A stretch of DNA of 64,000 bases from Triops longicaudatus (Eukaryota; Arthropoda; Branchiopoda; Notostraca; Triopsidae): positions 62,001 to 126,000 of the forward strand of contig JAGQDJ010000037.1 in NCBI GenBank assembly GCA_022885665.1. The letters are read 5' to 3'. A program made the position numbers and the translations under genes. Each line of letters begins with the position of its first letter. Within the stretch, counting starts at the first letter, position 1. Of this stretch, positions 14,007-24,509 are shown in pieces. The notes below the pieces were generated by a model. It worked only from the letters and a program-made list of their open reading frames with translations. It did not search any database and was not told the origin of the DNA.

Positions 14007-14203
14007 TACTGCTGTATGTTTGTGTGATATATCGGTTTTGGGCTGGGAGATTAAATGTGTTAGGGTTTAGGTTTATTGGAAAATGAGGCAAAAAAAGAAA
14101 AATGGCGACCAATAGGAGTGATTAGGTGAAAATGTTGTGCTCCAGGTAAAGAAAAATCTGCTGTGCCTTTTCTGCACGTCATTCCTTCCTCTAGTCTTCG
14201 TGG

Positions 14204-14209
14204 AATAAA
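14204..14209 (+). terminator. Poly(A) signal of DOP1
   Basis: AATAAA lies 198 bp after the DOP1 stop codon and is followed by an AT-rich stretch. It is the first canonical hexamer downstream. Confidence 0.6.
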
Positions 14210-14848
14210 TTTTTACTACACGGGATAAAAGAAAGTTTTTAAGTAAGTAAGTGTTGCTTGTTTCAGTAATATGTATGGTTATGGGAATGCCAACTTCTTG
14301 GGTGGATTGTTGTGTTTATAAATTAAATGTTAGTGATTGTCAGTATTGCAAAAAGGCTATTAAAATGGACACTTTTGCCTTCGAAAGGTAATATAGTTGG
14401 AAGATTCTATAAACTATGAATTCTTATTTTTTGTTACGTTTTTCCTTTACTATTGCTTTGTTTCGCTAATAATGCCCAATTCTGAATCCACCTCGAAATT
14501 AAGTCCCTTAGTCTTACTAAATTGCATTAGTACTTTGTTTTCTTCTATCTAAATTGGTTTAGTACCAAACTAAGTTGTATTGTACCCGATTTTTATGGAA
14601 ATTACCACATTTGTGCTTTATATGAATACAACTTTTGTGTATAAAATGGGAAAAGATTGTTTATTTTTAAATTTAACTTCTCTAGCTTTTTATTTGATTC
14701 GTCCGATTTTTACATAATAATACATGGTATACACGATCTGCGCCACGTTTTCTACATAAACAGTGGAATGAACTTCATGCTGTCAGAAGTATCTTGTAGA
14801 AAATCCATAAAGTAGTTTTAATATGACTTATAAAATAAGTTTATGTAA

Positions 14849-15135
14849 GTTCAGTTGACCGAGCGATAATAGGCTTCGCCTATGGATCGTGAGGTCCCTG
14901 GTTCGAGCCCAGACAATGGCAGTTCTGTTTTTCCAATAAAAAAAAATCCTGTCTCGTCTCCTATGAATGCTTGGTGTGTTCCAATAGTATTGGAATAAGC
15001 AGGTACCACAGTGAGAGGGATAGGGGTATGACAGGGTAGTCCAGGCTCAAAGGAGCCGTACTCGTTGAAAAGCGCAGGAGAGGGAATAGGACAGGGTGAA
15101 CGAGACCTCGAAAAGCATGATGCTGACATCGTGCA
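14849..15135 (+). mobile_element. tRNA-derived SINE-like element
   Basis: Positions 14849-14922 resemble a decayed tRNA. There is an A-box-like GTTCAGTTGACCGAGCG, a small hairpin ATAGGC-TTC-GCCTAT in the anticodon position, and a good B-box (GGTTCGAGCCC) inside a T arm with four of five pairs. The acceptor stem does not pair, so this is not a working tRNA. An A-rich run and a non-tRNA tail follow, including the palindrome TTCCAATA-G-TATTGGAA at 14979-14995. The 3' limit is uncertain and no target-site duplication was found. Confidence 0.45.
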
Positions 15136-15676
15136 TCGCACTTTTTCCCATGTTATTCCTTATGGAATTTCAAAATTTTTGGCTCCTGAGACGCCCTCAG
15201 GGCATAATTACGTGTTCAAGCTCATTTTTTTCGCTTATTTGATGAGCTAGAGCAATAATTCTTACAGATTCTGAAAGCTCTCGTCGAGACGAACAGTTTT
15301 CACACCCTAATTTGCATATTCAGACAAATGCCTGCGCCAAATTCCAACAGAACGAAACGTTATGTTGTCCGAAAAATAAATTTAATATAATGATTTCTCA
15401 TATACGACGACTTTCCCGGCTGCTAGGAACTTTATTACCTTGCTGTATTGGTCCAAATTAATTTTTCGTGAAGTTCTCTGTTTTTGTACCTTAATTGTTC
15501 TAAAAATTTCCAATAATTTTATATTGTTAACACAACGCAACATTAGAAAAGACGAAATACTGCAAATTTGCGGAAATATTTGTATTTGTTACTCTGAGAC
15601 ATTTTCACACAGAATAAAGCATATTTATGGTCAAAATTAAGGGAATTAACTACACTTACACTGCCCATGTACTTTT

Positions 15677-16001
15677 TCAATGCAAATTCATTTTCACTGT
15701 ATTGGACATCAATAACTGAAATCTTCCTCCATTTCGGCCAACGAAACATTCCGTTACGGCCAAAGCATCGTCCGTCGTCTGTGTTTTTTTTTTTTCAAAA
15801 ACGATTTTCTTGTGGTATTTCAAATAGTTGGTCAACATCTGTAATTGTTTTTCCAAAGACTGGGGCTGAAACGCCGGAAGTTCTGGCTTTGACATCAAGT
15901 GGGCTGCAAAATGAAAGCTTACGTGGAAGCTTAAATCTTTTCATATCCGATGCTAAGCTGCCACTTGGACGTCTAATTAGTCTAAAAACGTCTAAGCACA
16001 T
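15677..16001 (-). pseudogene. Overlapping protein-like reading frames, possible gene remnant
   Basis: Two overlapping minus-strand frames are open and protein-like. The upstream one (16001-15795) reads MCLDVFRLIRRPSGS and so on. The other runs to a stop at 15677 and contains SLEKQLQMLTNYLKYHKK, a likely amphipathic helix. A third frame (15749-15660) contains ISVIDVQYSENEF. Frame changes between them suggest a decayed gene or an exon whose partners I cannot find. No family was recognised. The remaining sequence from 14210 to 16584 shows nothing else beyond the SINE-like block. Confidence 0.25.
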
Positions 16002-16584
16002 CGTTTCACGACGAACTAGTCATCACTTCTTCTCATGAGTTTTTGCGCAACTACTTCGTTACGCAAAGCAATAACAATAAACAAACCTTCAAACTTTCAT
16101 TTCCTAACTCTTTTTTTTCTCTCCTATGCAATGAAGTTGCTCAGAAAAATTAATCAAATGTTCAAAGCTATTGCCTAACAATTCAGCGAGATTCGTCCTG
16201 TTATTAACACGGCTCTAATTAGCTGGGACTTTGGCCAACGCGATTACTTGCCTAATTGGAAGTCAGACGTTCGTGTCCTTTTGAACATCTGCACAATAAC
16301 GTTAAGAAAAGGGTATGGAACACATTAGTACGCTCAAATAATACCACTTTTGTATACTGATGCCACAGTTGGATGTACACTTAAAAATTCGTTTTACAAT
16401 TACAAAGAACAAAAACAACGAGCACAGCGAGCCTAGGAACCTAAAGCTTTTCTTTTTTAACCTTACCGGTCAACGGTGTTCAAAGAATAATACTCTCAGC
16501 GTTGCTTACAACAATGAGTCAACCCCAAATTTCGCTCCGAACTGGCTCCTGTTGCAATTAAATATTGACTTAAATAACGCAGAT

Positions 16585-17518
16585 TCATATTGAAGGTCTC
16601 GGGCGGGCGCACGGCACTGGATTCGCACTGGAAGGCACTAATTGGCAATCTTCACTGTTATCTGATACTGGAACTGTTATAACAAAACAATACGATAGAA
16701 AATATAGATAATGAAAATATAAATAATGAAAATATCAGGTTAATACTACAGTACTTGACAATATGACAAACGCAGCATGCAAAGTAAAAAATCGATAATG
16801 ATAATAAGATCATCGATAATGATAATCGATAATAATACTAAGTAAACAATGCAATACATTTAAGTTAAACACGAAGTACAATAAAAATACCGAAAAAGAA
16901 ACTTCAAAATGACACAAAAACTACCACAGAATGATTTTCCAACTTAGTGGATAACAAATCAATATTTAGTAAACATTAAGATGATACATTTCGGAAGTTT
17001 AAATTAGCCCGGAATGGCCCAAAATAAGGGCAAATGCACGCAAGAGATCACTCACCTTTGGGAGTTGGAAGGCTTTCACACAACTGGCGGGCTTTCAAGG
17101 CACGTCGGGATGATTGCAGTGCGCGGAATTCTTGAAATCTCAGCTGCAAGTCTTGCTCTGATGTGGCTGCTGCAGCCGCAGTCGGTTCGCACGGTTCTTC
17201 GGACACGTCTTCATCTACTTCCTACCCCAAATGCCCCAACACAAAATTGCACTGTTAATAGTATTCAGCACAGTTACGCAAAATAAGCCTCCGAAAGGAA
17301 AAGAACGCATCCAGATACTTCACCTTGATTTCGTCGAAAGTGACTGGCTGAGTACGAAAACGGCCAGCTGCACCTCGGTGCATGTTCTTTTTCTGCAGCC
17401 TGCGAAATGCTTGCGGGGCCAAATCGCCCGTAAAAGCTCCTGTGCCCCGATGTAAACGCGAAAGATGTTCCGGATACACTGCATCGATGTCTTTCCGATA
17501 GAGGTCTTTCCCAGCCAT
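16585..17518 (-). CDS. Unknown 149-aa basic protein
   Basis: Three exons (17518-17324, 17221-17056, 16673-16585) join in frame with GTGAAG and GTGAGT donors and clean AG acceptors, ending in a stop. The N-terminal 65 residues are basic (MAGKDLYRKDIDAVYP, then RLHRGTGAFTGDLAPQAF, then HRGAAGRFRTQPVTFDEI). Exon 2 encodes an acidic patch (EVDEDVSEEPCEP), a run of five Ala and a likely helix (DLQLRFQEFRALQSSRRALK). The tail is Pro/Ser-rich. There is no signal peptide or membrane segment. Splice-phase agreement across all three exons makes a real gene likely. I do not recognise the family. It diverges from the RNF141-like gene across a 1.8 kb spacer. Confidence 0.72.
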
Positions 17519-19282
17519 GATCGATGAAAATGCACTATCAACTGACGATAGCTGCCCTACTCCACAAAAGAGGCCTGAATCACTTTGCAGAAATAAGTAA
17601 TCTGCCGCTTATTTTGGAAACACCGCTGGACTATTCCCGAAGAACTCTTCACTTAAGTTTTAAAAACCCTATTAAGAAGAATAGTTTAATGCTTTTCACC
17701 GGAAACTCAAATAATGTACACTGAGAAAAGTTGAGAGAAATTAATAGAAATTTAAAGAAATAGTAAAAGAAATCGCAAGAAAAACGGGAAGAAATGTACT
17801 TGTTGGTGTCACCGAATTGCTGCTAACCAAATGAGGAAGTTTTCTGTTGTCAGAGTATAAATAGTTCTTCCAAACTCCGGTGCCACAGGAAAATCCTCAC
17901 AAACAGGCCCAAAACTCACCACCGGAAGGCAGGCTTTAACTCCGAACGCAATTTTCCTCTTCCTCTCAAAACAGAACTGAATTAGCAAGCGTTTCCTCCA
18001 CTCTGGAGCAAAGGCACTTTTCTCCCACCAAGTACGACGTTGGACTGGCAGAAATGTCCTAACCTTTCCGTCGGTTTGGCATCGCTTCCCTGTTTCTAAA
18101 ATTACCTCAGCAGACTTGCGACGTCGGCGGCGTCTTTTACCTTAGCTTCGTCGCCTTTAAAACTCAACGCTCTCTTCTCCATGGGCTCTTTAGCTTTTAC
18201 CTTTAGCTTGTTTTCTACCCCCAACACTCCCTATCCTGCTCTCGTTTCACAAGAACAAATCCCCAAGTATTCTGCCACCTCGTAATGCCAGTTTTATTTT
18301 ATATCCGCCCACAAACTAGAGAGAGTGAGACATGGAAAAAGCTACTTCGGCCAACCCCAATGACTCGACTTCTTTAAATACGCATACGATAAAGCGAAAC
18401 ATACGTCATTCCCTTACTATTGCTATCACAGAAAAACGAAAGCGAAATACACCCCTCTAAAAAATCTTGCTATCATGACCGAGATATCATGAGATAACTA
18501 CACTAAAAATCCAATTTTGCCAACTAGTCAAGATCGGAGAAGCTAACAAGTTGGCGAATACATTAAAACGGACATATATGTTTAGAACACTAAGTATTGA
18601 TGAAATAAGCAATTTAACGTTAATTTAAATACACGAGATTAGCGAAGAAGTGTTATTGTTAGGCTCCTAGAGGCGCCACTGAACCATTACCATGTCTAGA
18701 GGCGCGGAACCATGTCTACTTCCTTAACTTCGTTCCTCGAGCTTCGTTTAGGATGCCACTGTGATTACTACGTATTATTATTGTGCTATTATTGTGATTG
18801 TGGTTATCACCTTGCCCCGTTTTTACGTTGCTTTTGGGATAATGTTCTGTTATTCTGAAAACTTGAATGCATGAATTTAAACGCACTTTGCTCATGGCGT
18901 TTTTTAGTGGCGCCTCTAGTAACGTAACTGCACGTCCTACTTTGGACTAAGCCACAAACGAGTAAATTCTCGTTTTAATACTTTTTAGGACGTCATCCTT
19001 AGTTGGAAAGAAACATTCAGGCACGAAGTTAGTGGGAAAAAAGCTGCTGACGTAATCCGGAGTTTCGTATAATTGGAGTTGACAAAATTGGAGTTCTCAG
19101 CATCGAAGTTTTCATAATCCTTCCTGAGCACGAGCGAGGCGCATGTCCACAGAGCTGCCCAGAACTCTGCGAAGGCCAAACCGGATCAATGCAGGCACGT
19201 TTTGTCCCTCTTTCTCGGGACTTCGAGGAGTAACAAAGGTTTAGATAAACGTTGTCCAAACGCATATCCATACGGCCCAAGT
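17519..19282. other. Divergent spacer between the unknown gene and RNF141-like gene
   Basis: No exon, RNA gene or clear TATA box is seen. The spacer holds three short AGAGGCGC-type motifs: 18666-18681, 18695-18707, and one inverted at 18907-18922. The first two are a small tandem duplication, since both units carry CTAGAGGCGC and then GAACCA. They resemble a CTCF core, but this is pattern matching only. Confidence 0.5.
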
Positions 19283-20561
19283 ATGGGTCAGATTGAAAGT
19301 GGTCTGTCTAGTAGTCCCGGGTCTCCCACGTGTAGTAGTGCTAATAATTGTCGACGTGGGTCAAGTATGGACGGCGAGTGGTCCGTGGGTGGGTTGTCAA
19401 CTTCGGTTGATTTGTTGGTAATTCAAAACATAGTGTTGCAAGAAACACAGGTGCTGCTGGAAGTTGCGAAACTCACCTACGATGACTTGCGCGAACAGGT
19501 GGCCAAGCTAAACACAATGTAAGAAACAAAAAAGCTAGCAAAGAGTATGGAAAACATCCCTAAGAACACAAAAGCAATAAAAACAATTTGAAAGCAGGAA
19601 ATAAAAAGAATAAAAGAAATAAGAAAGGATAAAAAAATCAAAAAAAAAAACTAAATAAGCTTTATTACATGTTGCGCTCATGTTTCCATACCAGATCGAG
19701 AATTTTGGTAGACGACCAGAACAAACAACTCTTTTTTATCATCAAGAAGGGTTCGGATGAAAGCGTTTTATGGAAAGCAACAGTGCGTATCATTTGCGCC
19801 AAAACGGACTGTGCCACTCAAAACGTCGAGGCCTGGCGAGCTTTGAACCTCAAACAATTCTTAAAAGTAAACAAATTGTCCAACGTTGCTTCCTAAACAT
19901 CGCTAAATTATTTAAAGTTTTGTAAAAAAACGGAATTTCTCTATACTTCAGAATAAATCTTCTATAAAGTCTAATTAAATCGCGCAGTGTGAAGTTAAAT
20001 TTTAAGGCAATTTACGGCAAGTCAATAAAGACAAATTGTAGGAAAAAATTACCTTAAATTTAGATAATTTTAAAAAAAGTTGTTTGTTTGCAGTTATGTA
20101 AAACTCTACACAACCACGCTTCCTTCTCTGGACACACTGCCGCTGAACGTGTCAAACAAACAGTCGCCTCATCCACCTCCGATCATCTTTTATCTGAGTC
20201 AATTCTCCGGTCGCCCTTGTTAACGCAATCCTTGCTGGAAGAAGCCAGTGGTGAGACCCCGAATGCGGATGAATGCTGCATTTGTATGGAGCGAAAAGCT
20301 GGCGTGATCTTGCCTTGCACCCATGAATACTGCATTGTCTGTATCGAGCAGTGGTAAAATTAACCATTATCTCACGAGCAAATAAAGGGAAGACAACTCT
20401 TTTTTCCCCTTTCTTTATCTAGGAACGTAAACAACAAGTCGTGTCCGCAGTGTCGTGAGACGTTGGAAAGTACGGACGACACATGGGTGTTATCAGACGC
20501 TCCGTCGTCTCCCGAATTACTGGCTGAAATGCGAAAAGCTTTGTTTAGTGTTTTTGACTGA
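19283..20561 (+). CDS. RNF141: RNF141-like RING finger protein
   Basis: Four exons (19283-19518, 19695-19866, 20094-20353, 20423-20561) encode 268 aa; human RNF141 is about 230. The start MGQIES fits an N-myristoylation signal (Gly2, Ser6) and matches the MGQ start of the vertebrate protein, which is why I chose this ATG although the frame is open upstream. The middle (LTYDDLREQVAKLN, then LWKATVRIICAK) matches the RNF141 family. A C3HC4 RING follows from about residue 197 (CCICMERKAG, LPCTHEYCIVCIEQW, CPQC), and the tail WVLSDAPSSPE is the family ending. It is probably a membrane-anchored E3 ubiquitin ligase; in mammals RNF141 is linked to spermatogenesis. Its 3' end faces NDUFA9, with 145 bp between the stop codons. 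Confidence 0.9.
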
Positions 20562-20603
20562 TTATGTCACATTCATTGTCTAAAATATTGTTCCTTTTTT
20601 TCA

Positions 20604-20609
20604 AATAAA
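20604..20609 (+). terminator. Poly(A) signal of RNF141-like gene
   Basis: AATAAA lies 42 bp after the RNF141-like stop, inside the 145 bp gap to the convergent NDUFA9 gene. Confidence 0.65.
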
Positions 20610-20706
20610 GTTTTACTCAACCAGATGTACAGGGCTATGGCTCTATGAACTTTCCACAGCTAAAGCGAATTCTGTTTGCGTTTTAGCACTTTTTTTTGCG
20701 TTCTTT

Positions 20707-22875
20707 TTACGATACAGGACCAGTGGCACCCAAACCTGGCACCACGTTAGGGGGAGCTGGCTTCTCGAATTCGTTCAATTCAGCATCGTAATAGTTGAGA
20801 GCCCGGAAAGGTTTGAGCTCCCAAGGAACACGCTCTTCGATTGTTGTCAAGCTGACATTCAAGTCTTCTAAAGTTGGCAAGTCGGCAAAAACTTCGTCAG
20901 TGACATGTTCCTACGCACAAACAATGGAGTCCAATAAAAAACACACGACTGACAAAAACAGTTTTTTTTTTCGAAGTGAGGATCGAAAAAAAAATAAAAT
21001 AAAAAAAGTAATAAATAGAAAACAACAGTACAGCAACGAGCAAAGCTCACGCCGACGAAAGAAATAAAAAAATAAAAAAATAAAAAAAACAGCAAAGAGA
21101 TAATTAATAATAAATAAGTAAAAAAAATTGAGGAATATATAATTTAGGTATTTACCCGCTCAACTTTGTCCCATACGAGTGTGTTGATAGGGAAAGATGG
21201 CGAAAATTTCTCAGTGAGGGTGACTCGCAGCTTAAATAGAGGGTCGTAACGCAAATCGTAGCGCAGGTAGCCCCATTCTTTGTCTTTGCGCATCACACGG
21301 TAGAAATAGTCCACCAATTCCGACAGTAAATAACGCTTAGGACTACAGAAAAAAAGTTAATTAATAAACGATTTTTTTAAATAAATCAACTAAAAAAAAA
21401 ACAGCATACAATAAAAAACCATTTGGCAAAACTCGTTTAAAAAAGGCGCAAGAGCGGTAGAAACATAAGAAAAATAAAACGGATCGAGAATTAACAATAA
21501 ATTAGTTTTACCCCACAAATTGGTAAGTTTTGCCTTGGCTGTCTGGATCTTTCAACACTTGCATAACTCCAGCAGCAACGTCGGATACAAACACAGGCTG
21601 TTTGATCGTTTTCTCGCCCTTGTGCCACAAAGGCATAGCTCGCATCTGACGTCTCCATACAGCAGCGTAATACCTGACGACAAAATTCAAACTATGTATT
21701 CGCATACCAAATATGCTAGCTTTTACCTAAGGAATCTGTCTTCCTGTCCATAAATATCGCTAGGTCGGATAATAACGGCATCCGGGAACTCTTCCCGAAC
21801 AAGTTGCTCACCCTTCCATTTGCTGGCTAAGAACTTGGATCCTCCAGGTAAAATCAAACCCTTTTCATACCCAAAAAAATACATGAATCAGTAAAATAAT
21901 ACAAATAAAAAATAAAATAAAAATACGAAAAATAAACAAAATAAAGGTTAAACTGCGTTTCTTCTACCACCTAAACACGTGTTAACAAGCGAAGTATCAC
22001 GGAATGTCGTTCTACTATCGCTTAGCAACGTGTATTTTGATAAACTAGGCTGTGAATTTATCTTAAGAACGAGTTAATGAGCGAAAATAGCTTTTTGGTC
22101 CGTTGTAATTCGCTCCAAAGCGCGTGTTAAGATGGGAGTGTAAACGCAGCCTTAGTTAGCTAAGCAACACTGTACTTCTGGGTGTTCTTGAGCATTTAAA
22201 GCTGAGAAATGGATCAGTTTTTCAACTCCGCATTCTTTCGCAATGCGTGCGATCTTTTGGGCTCCTTTAGCATGGACGTCATCAAAAGAAAAGTTCATCG
22301 TCTCCCAATCACGGCCAACGAGGTTAATAACGACGTTGGAATACTTCATGGCTTGATATAAGGACTTTTCGTCTCGTAAATCGTACGGCTGGAAAAGAAC
22401 TTGGCCCAGATCGCCGCAAACTTTAAGGCGGAGCATTTCATAGTGGTCACCACGGTAAGGAAGAACCATCTATGTTAAAAAGGAAAGAAAGTTAAGAAAA
22501 AAAGATCAGCACTATTTAGTTTTGAATTAAAGCAAACAAAAGTACTTGAGTTCCAGTTTTTCCTAGCCGGTTGCAGATGTAACGGCCCAGGAAGCCACTT
22601 GAGCCAAAAACTGTGGCAGTAACTCCATTGTAGCTAGAGCGACCACCAGTTCCTCGACGCAACGAAGCTAACCTGCTATCCTTAATAACATGGGCTTCGG
22701 AACTTGAAGATTGCCGAGTTTGAGGCAAGCGACTAACGAAGGACGATGTGGCGGCTCCAAGAAAGGGAGCTTTAGGTACATAAAAATTATATAAATTGAT
22801 ATATTTAAGTATTGTTTTACATTATTTGAAGCAATTACCGTTTCTGGGAACAACTACAAAGCTCAGGACCGCCAT
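20707..22875 (-). CDS. NDUFA9: NDUFA9, complex I accessory subunit
   Basis: Seven exons (22875-22839, 22769-22546, 22469-22176, 21860-21727, 21673-21512, 21342-21156, 20910-20707) give 413 aa, near insect and vertebrate lengths (377-416). The N terminus looks like a mitochondrial presequence (basic, Ser-rich, few acids). The atypical short-chain dehydrogenase dinucleotide motif VFGSSGFLGR is at about residues 65-74. LILPGGSKFLASKW, IIRPSDIYGQEDRFL and the C-terminal block PWELKPFRALNYYDAEL are family signatures. It binds NADPH structurally in the matrix arm of NADH:ubiquinone oxidoreductase. The third intron carries a MITE-like insertion. It is divergent from DPH3. Confidence 0.93.
21946..22156. 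mobile_element. MITE-like insertion in NDUFA9 intron 3
   Basis: The element has imperfect terminal inverted repeats of about 38 bp. CTGCGTTT (21953-21960) pairs with AAACGCAG (22142-22149), and an inner ACACGTGTTAA pairs with the CGCGTGTTAAGATGGG region. There is no open frame. The flanks are TTAA on the left and TTAG on the right, a possible decayed target duplication. It fills most of the 315 bp intron. Confidence 0.5.
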
Positions 22876-23493
22876 TTTTGTTTACATCCGTAGGCAGGAA
22901 GCCATCTTCAGGGATTCAGAATTCTCGACAGGTTCCAATTTGCCCAATCTCCATTCCCTCCCTACTGGTATGCATTCAATAGGAGGCGGAGCCTAACTTT
23001 CAGCCCGCTTGCTGTCAAAAAATGAGTAGTAAATAATAACTTGAAATGGTTCTATGCTAGGCAATAGATTTTTTAGGAGCGGCACATACGGCCCTTCAGT
23101 ATTGTTGTATATGCGTTGTTGCTACTCACGATGCGTCTAATCGTGGTGTCTATTGCTAACGAAAATTTAAGTCCGATATCCACCATGATATCCGCACACG
23201 GGCTGTGGCAGGTAGGGCGATAAAGGACTTCAAATAATCATCTGCGAGGTAACAGATTGTTGGTAAGGATTAAATGAGCCACAATCACACTGGCGAAATA
23301 CAGAAAAAGTTGACCCATAAGTATTAATTAGCATTGGTACGAACGGAGATTTGAAATCTTACTTTGAAACTACAGCACAGCCATCTAGCGGCGAACAACG
23401 GGCATTCCTGTGCTGCAGTGTTTACAATAAGGCGTGCATGAGATCTTAAACGCACGTGTTTGTACTCGTACTACTTGCACGTCGCAACTAGGA
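22876..23493. promoter_or_regulatory. Divergent promoter region of NDUFA9 and DPH3
   Basis: This 618 bp spacer separates the two divergent start codons and should contain both promoters. No TATA box stands out. GCCATCTAGCGGCG at 23380-23393 reads CGCCGCTAGATGGC on the other strand, close to a CTCF core. GCGCC-rich words are sparse otherwise. Confidence 0.4.
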
Positions 23494-23846
23494 ATGTCAG
23501 TTTACCACGATGAAGTCGAAATAGAAGACTTCGAGTACGACGAAGACACTGAAACCTACTATTACCCTTGTCCGTGCGGCGACCGCTTCCAAATTAGCAA
23601 AGTAACCTGTCTTATATAACCCAAGCCGTTAACAATGAAACTTTACTTAAATTAGGAGCAGCTTGAATTCGGAGAAGAAGAAGCAACTTGCCCTAGTTGC
23701 TCACTTATAGTTAAAGTTATTTATGACAAGGTAAAGCTTCCTTGTGTCAATTACATACGTACGTAGCTTTTTGTGCTTTTTAGGACACATTCTTCGCCGG
23801 CGAAGTTGTGAAAGCGTCATCTACCGAACAGCTGACCGCAACGTGA
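23494..23846 (+). CDS. DPH3: DPH3, diphthamide biosynthesis CSL zinc protein
   Basis: Three exons (23494-23601, 23656-23730, 23784-23846) encode 81 aa, the usual size. The start MSVYHDEVEIEDFEYDEDTE and the four zinc-binding cysteines of the CSL domain (YPCPCGD, then CPSC) are present, with IKVIYDKDTFF near the end. DPH3 supplies electrons to the radical enzyme DPH1-DPH2 in the first step of diphthamide synthesis on EF2 and is also linked to Elongator tRNA modification. The chosen ATG begins the conserved block. The stop lies only 17 bp before the next start codon on the same strand, with no poly(A) signal between. Confidence 0.95.
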
Positions 23847-23863
23847 TTCATTATTGATTCAAA

Positions 23864-24466
23864 ATGGGTGGGCGCGGCAGAGGAAGGGGAAGAGGCGCTA
23901 GTATGTCGTTTAACGTGGAGCAACTCGGGTTTGGGCGGGGCGAAGCCTTACCTGGTCCCGTAACTCAGCCTCCTCCCACTTTCCCTCCATTAGAAAACCG
24001 TCCTTTGCCGAGCACGAAGCCAAGTTCTGAAAACGAATACCACGCCATCGTACGGAACCATTTTCGCTTTGCAGCCAACAACTCTTCGTTTTATATAAAG
24101 TCAACCAGCGACAGCCACGAACTGCCAATATGTTGGAATCGGTTTCCGCGCGAACTTCAACCCGACACAAAGCAAAAACGGAAAATTGTTCGGAAACCGG
24201 TAGCTCCAAAGTTGGTGAAACGAAAAGTGGCCGATATTGGTTCTCGTTTAGCAGAACTGGAGGAGAAAGAGAAGCACGATAGTGAGGACGAGGAAGAAGA
24301 TAAAGAAGGCAAAGATGAGGATGAAGAAAAGAAAGAGGACGTGGAGGATGAAGAAGTGGCCGATGAAGACGAGGAAATGGACGAGGGTACGGATTACGTG
24401 AACCAGTATTTCGACAATGGCGAAGGTTTTGAAGAAGACGAGCCCGATGAAGGTCCTGTTTATTGA
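23864..24466 (+). CDS. POLR3G: RNA polymerase III subunit RPC7 (POLR3G/POLR3GL type)
   Basis: A single exon of 200 aa. It begins with a Gly/Arg-rich stretch (MGGRGRGRGRGASMSFNVEQ) and the conserved LGFGRGEALPGP and PPPTFPPLENRPLP blocks. A middle part includes RFPRELQPDTKQKRK, and there is a long Glu/Asp/Lys tail ending DYVNQYFDNGEGF. This order matches POLR3G/POLR3GL, part of the RPC3-RPC6-RPC7 initiation subcomplex of RNA polymerase III. Lack of introns contrasts with its neighbours. It may be read from a transcript shared with DPH3. Its 3' end overlaps that of NOSIP. Which vertebrate paralogue it matches better cannot be told; a single ancestral gene is likely. Confidence 0.9.
   Translation: MGGRGRGRGRGASMSFNVEQLGFGRGEALPGPVTQPPPTFPPLENRPLPSTKPSSENEYHAIVRNHFRFAANNSSFYIKSTSDSHELPICWNRFPRELQPDTKQKRKIVRKPVAPKLVKRKVADIGSRLAELEEKEKHDSEDEEEDKEGKDEDEEKKEDVEDEEVADEDEEMDEGTDYVNQYFDNGEGFEEDEPDEGPVY
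24459..24464 (-). terminator. Poly(A) signal of NOSIP inside the RPC7 coding end
   Basis: On the minus strand this is AATAAA, 46 bp past the NOSIP stop. On the plus strand the same bases are part of the last codons (GTT TAT TGA) of the RPC7 gene. The stop codons of the two genes are 43 bp apart, so the 3' ends must overlap. Confidence 0.6.
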
Positions 24467-24509
24467 AAAAAGAGGAAAATACAGATAAGTTTACATAAAA
24501 ACGGGCATT

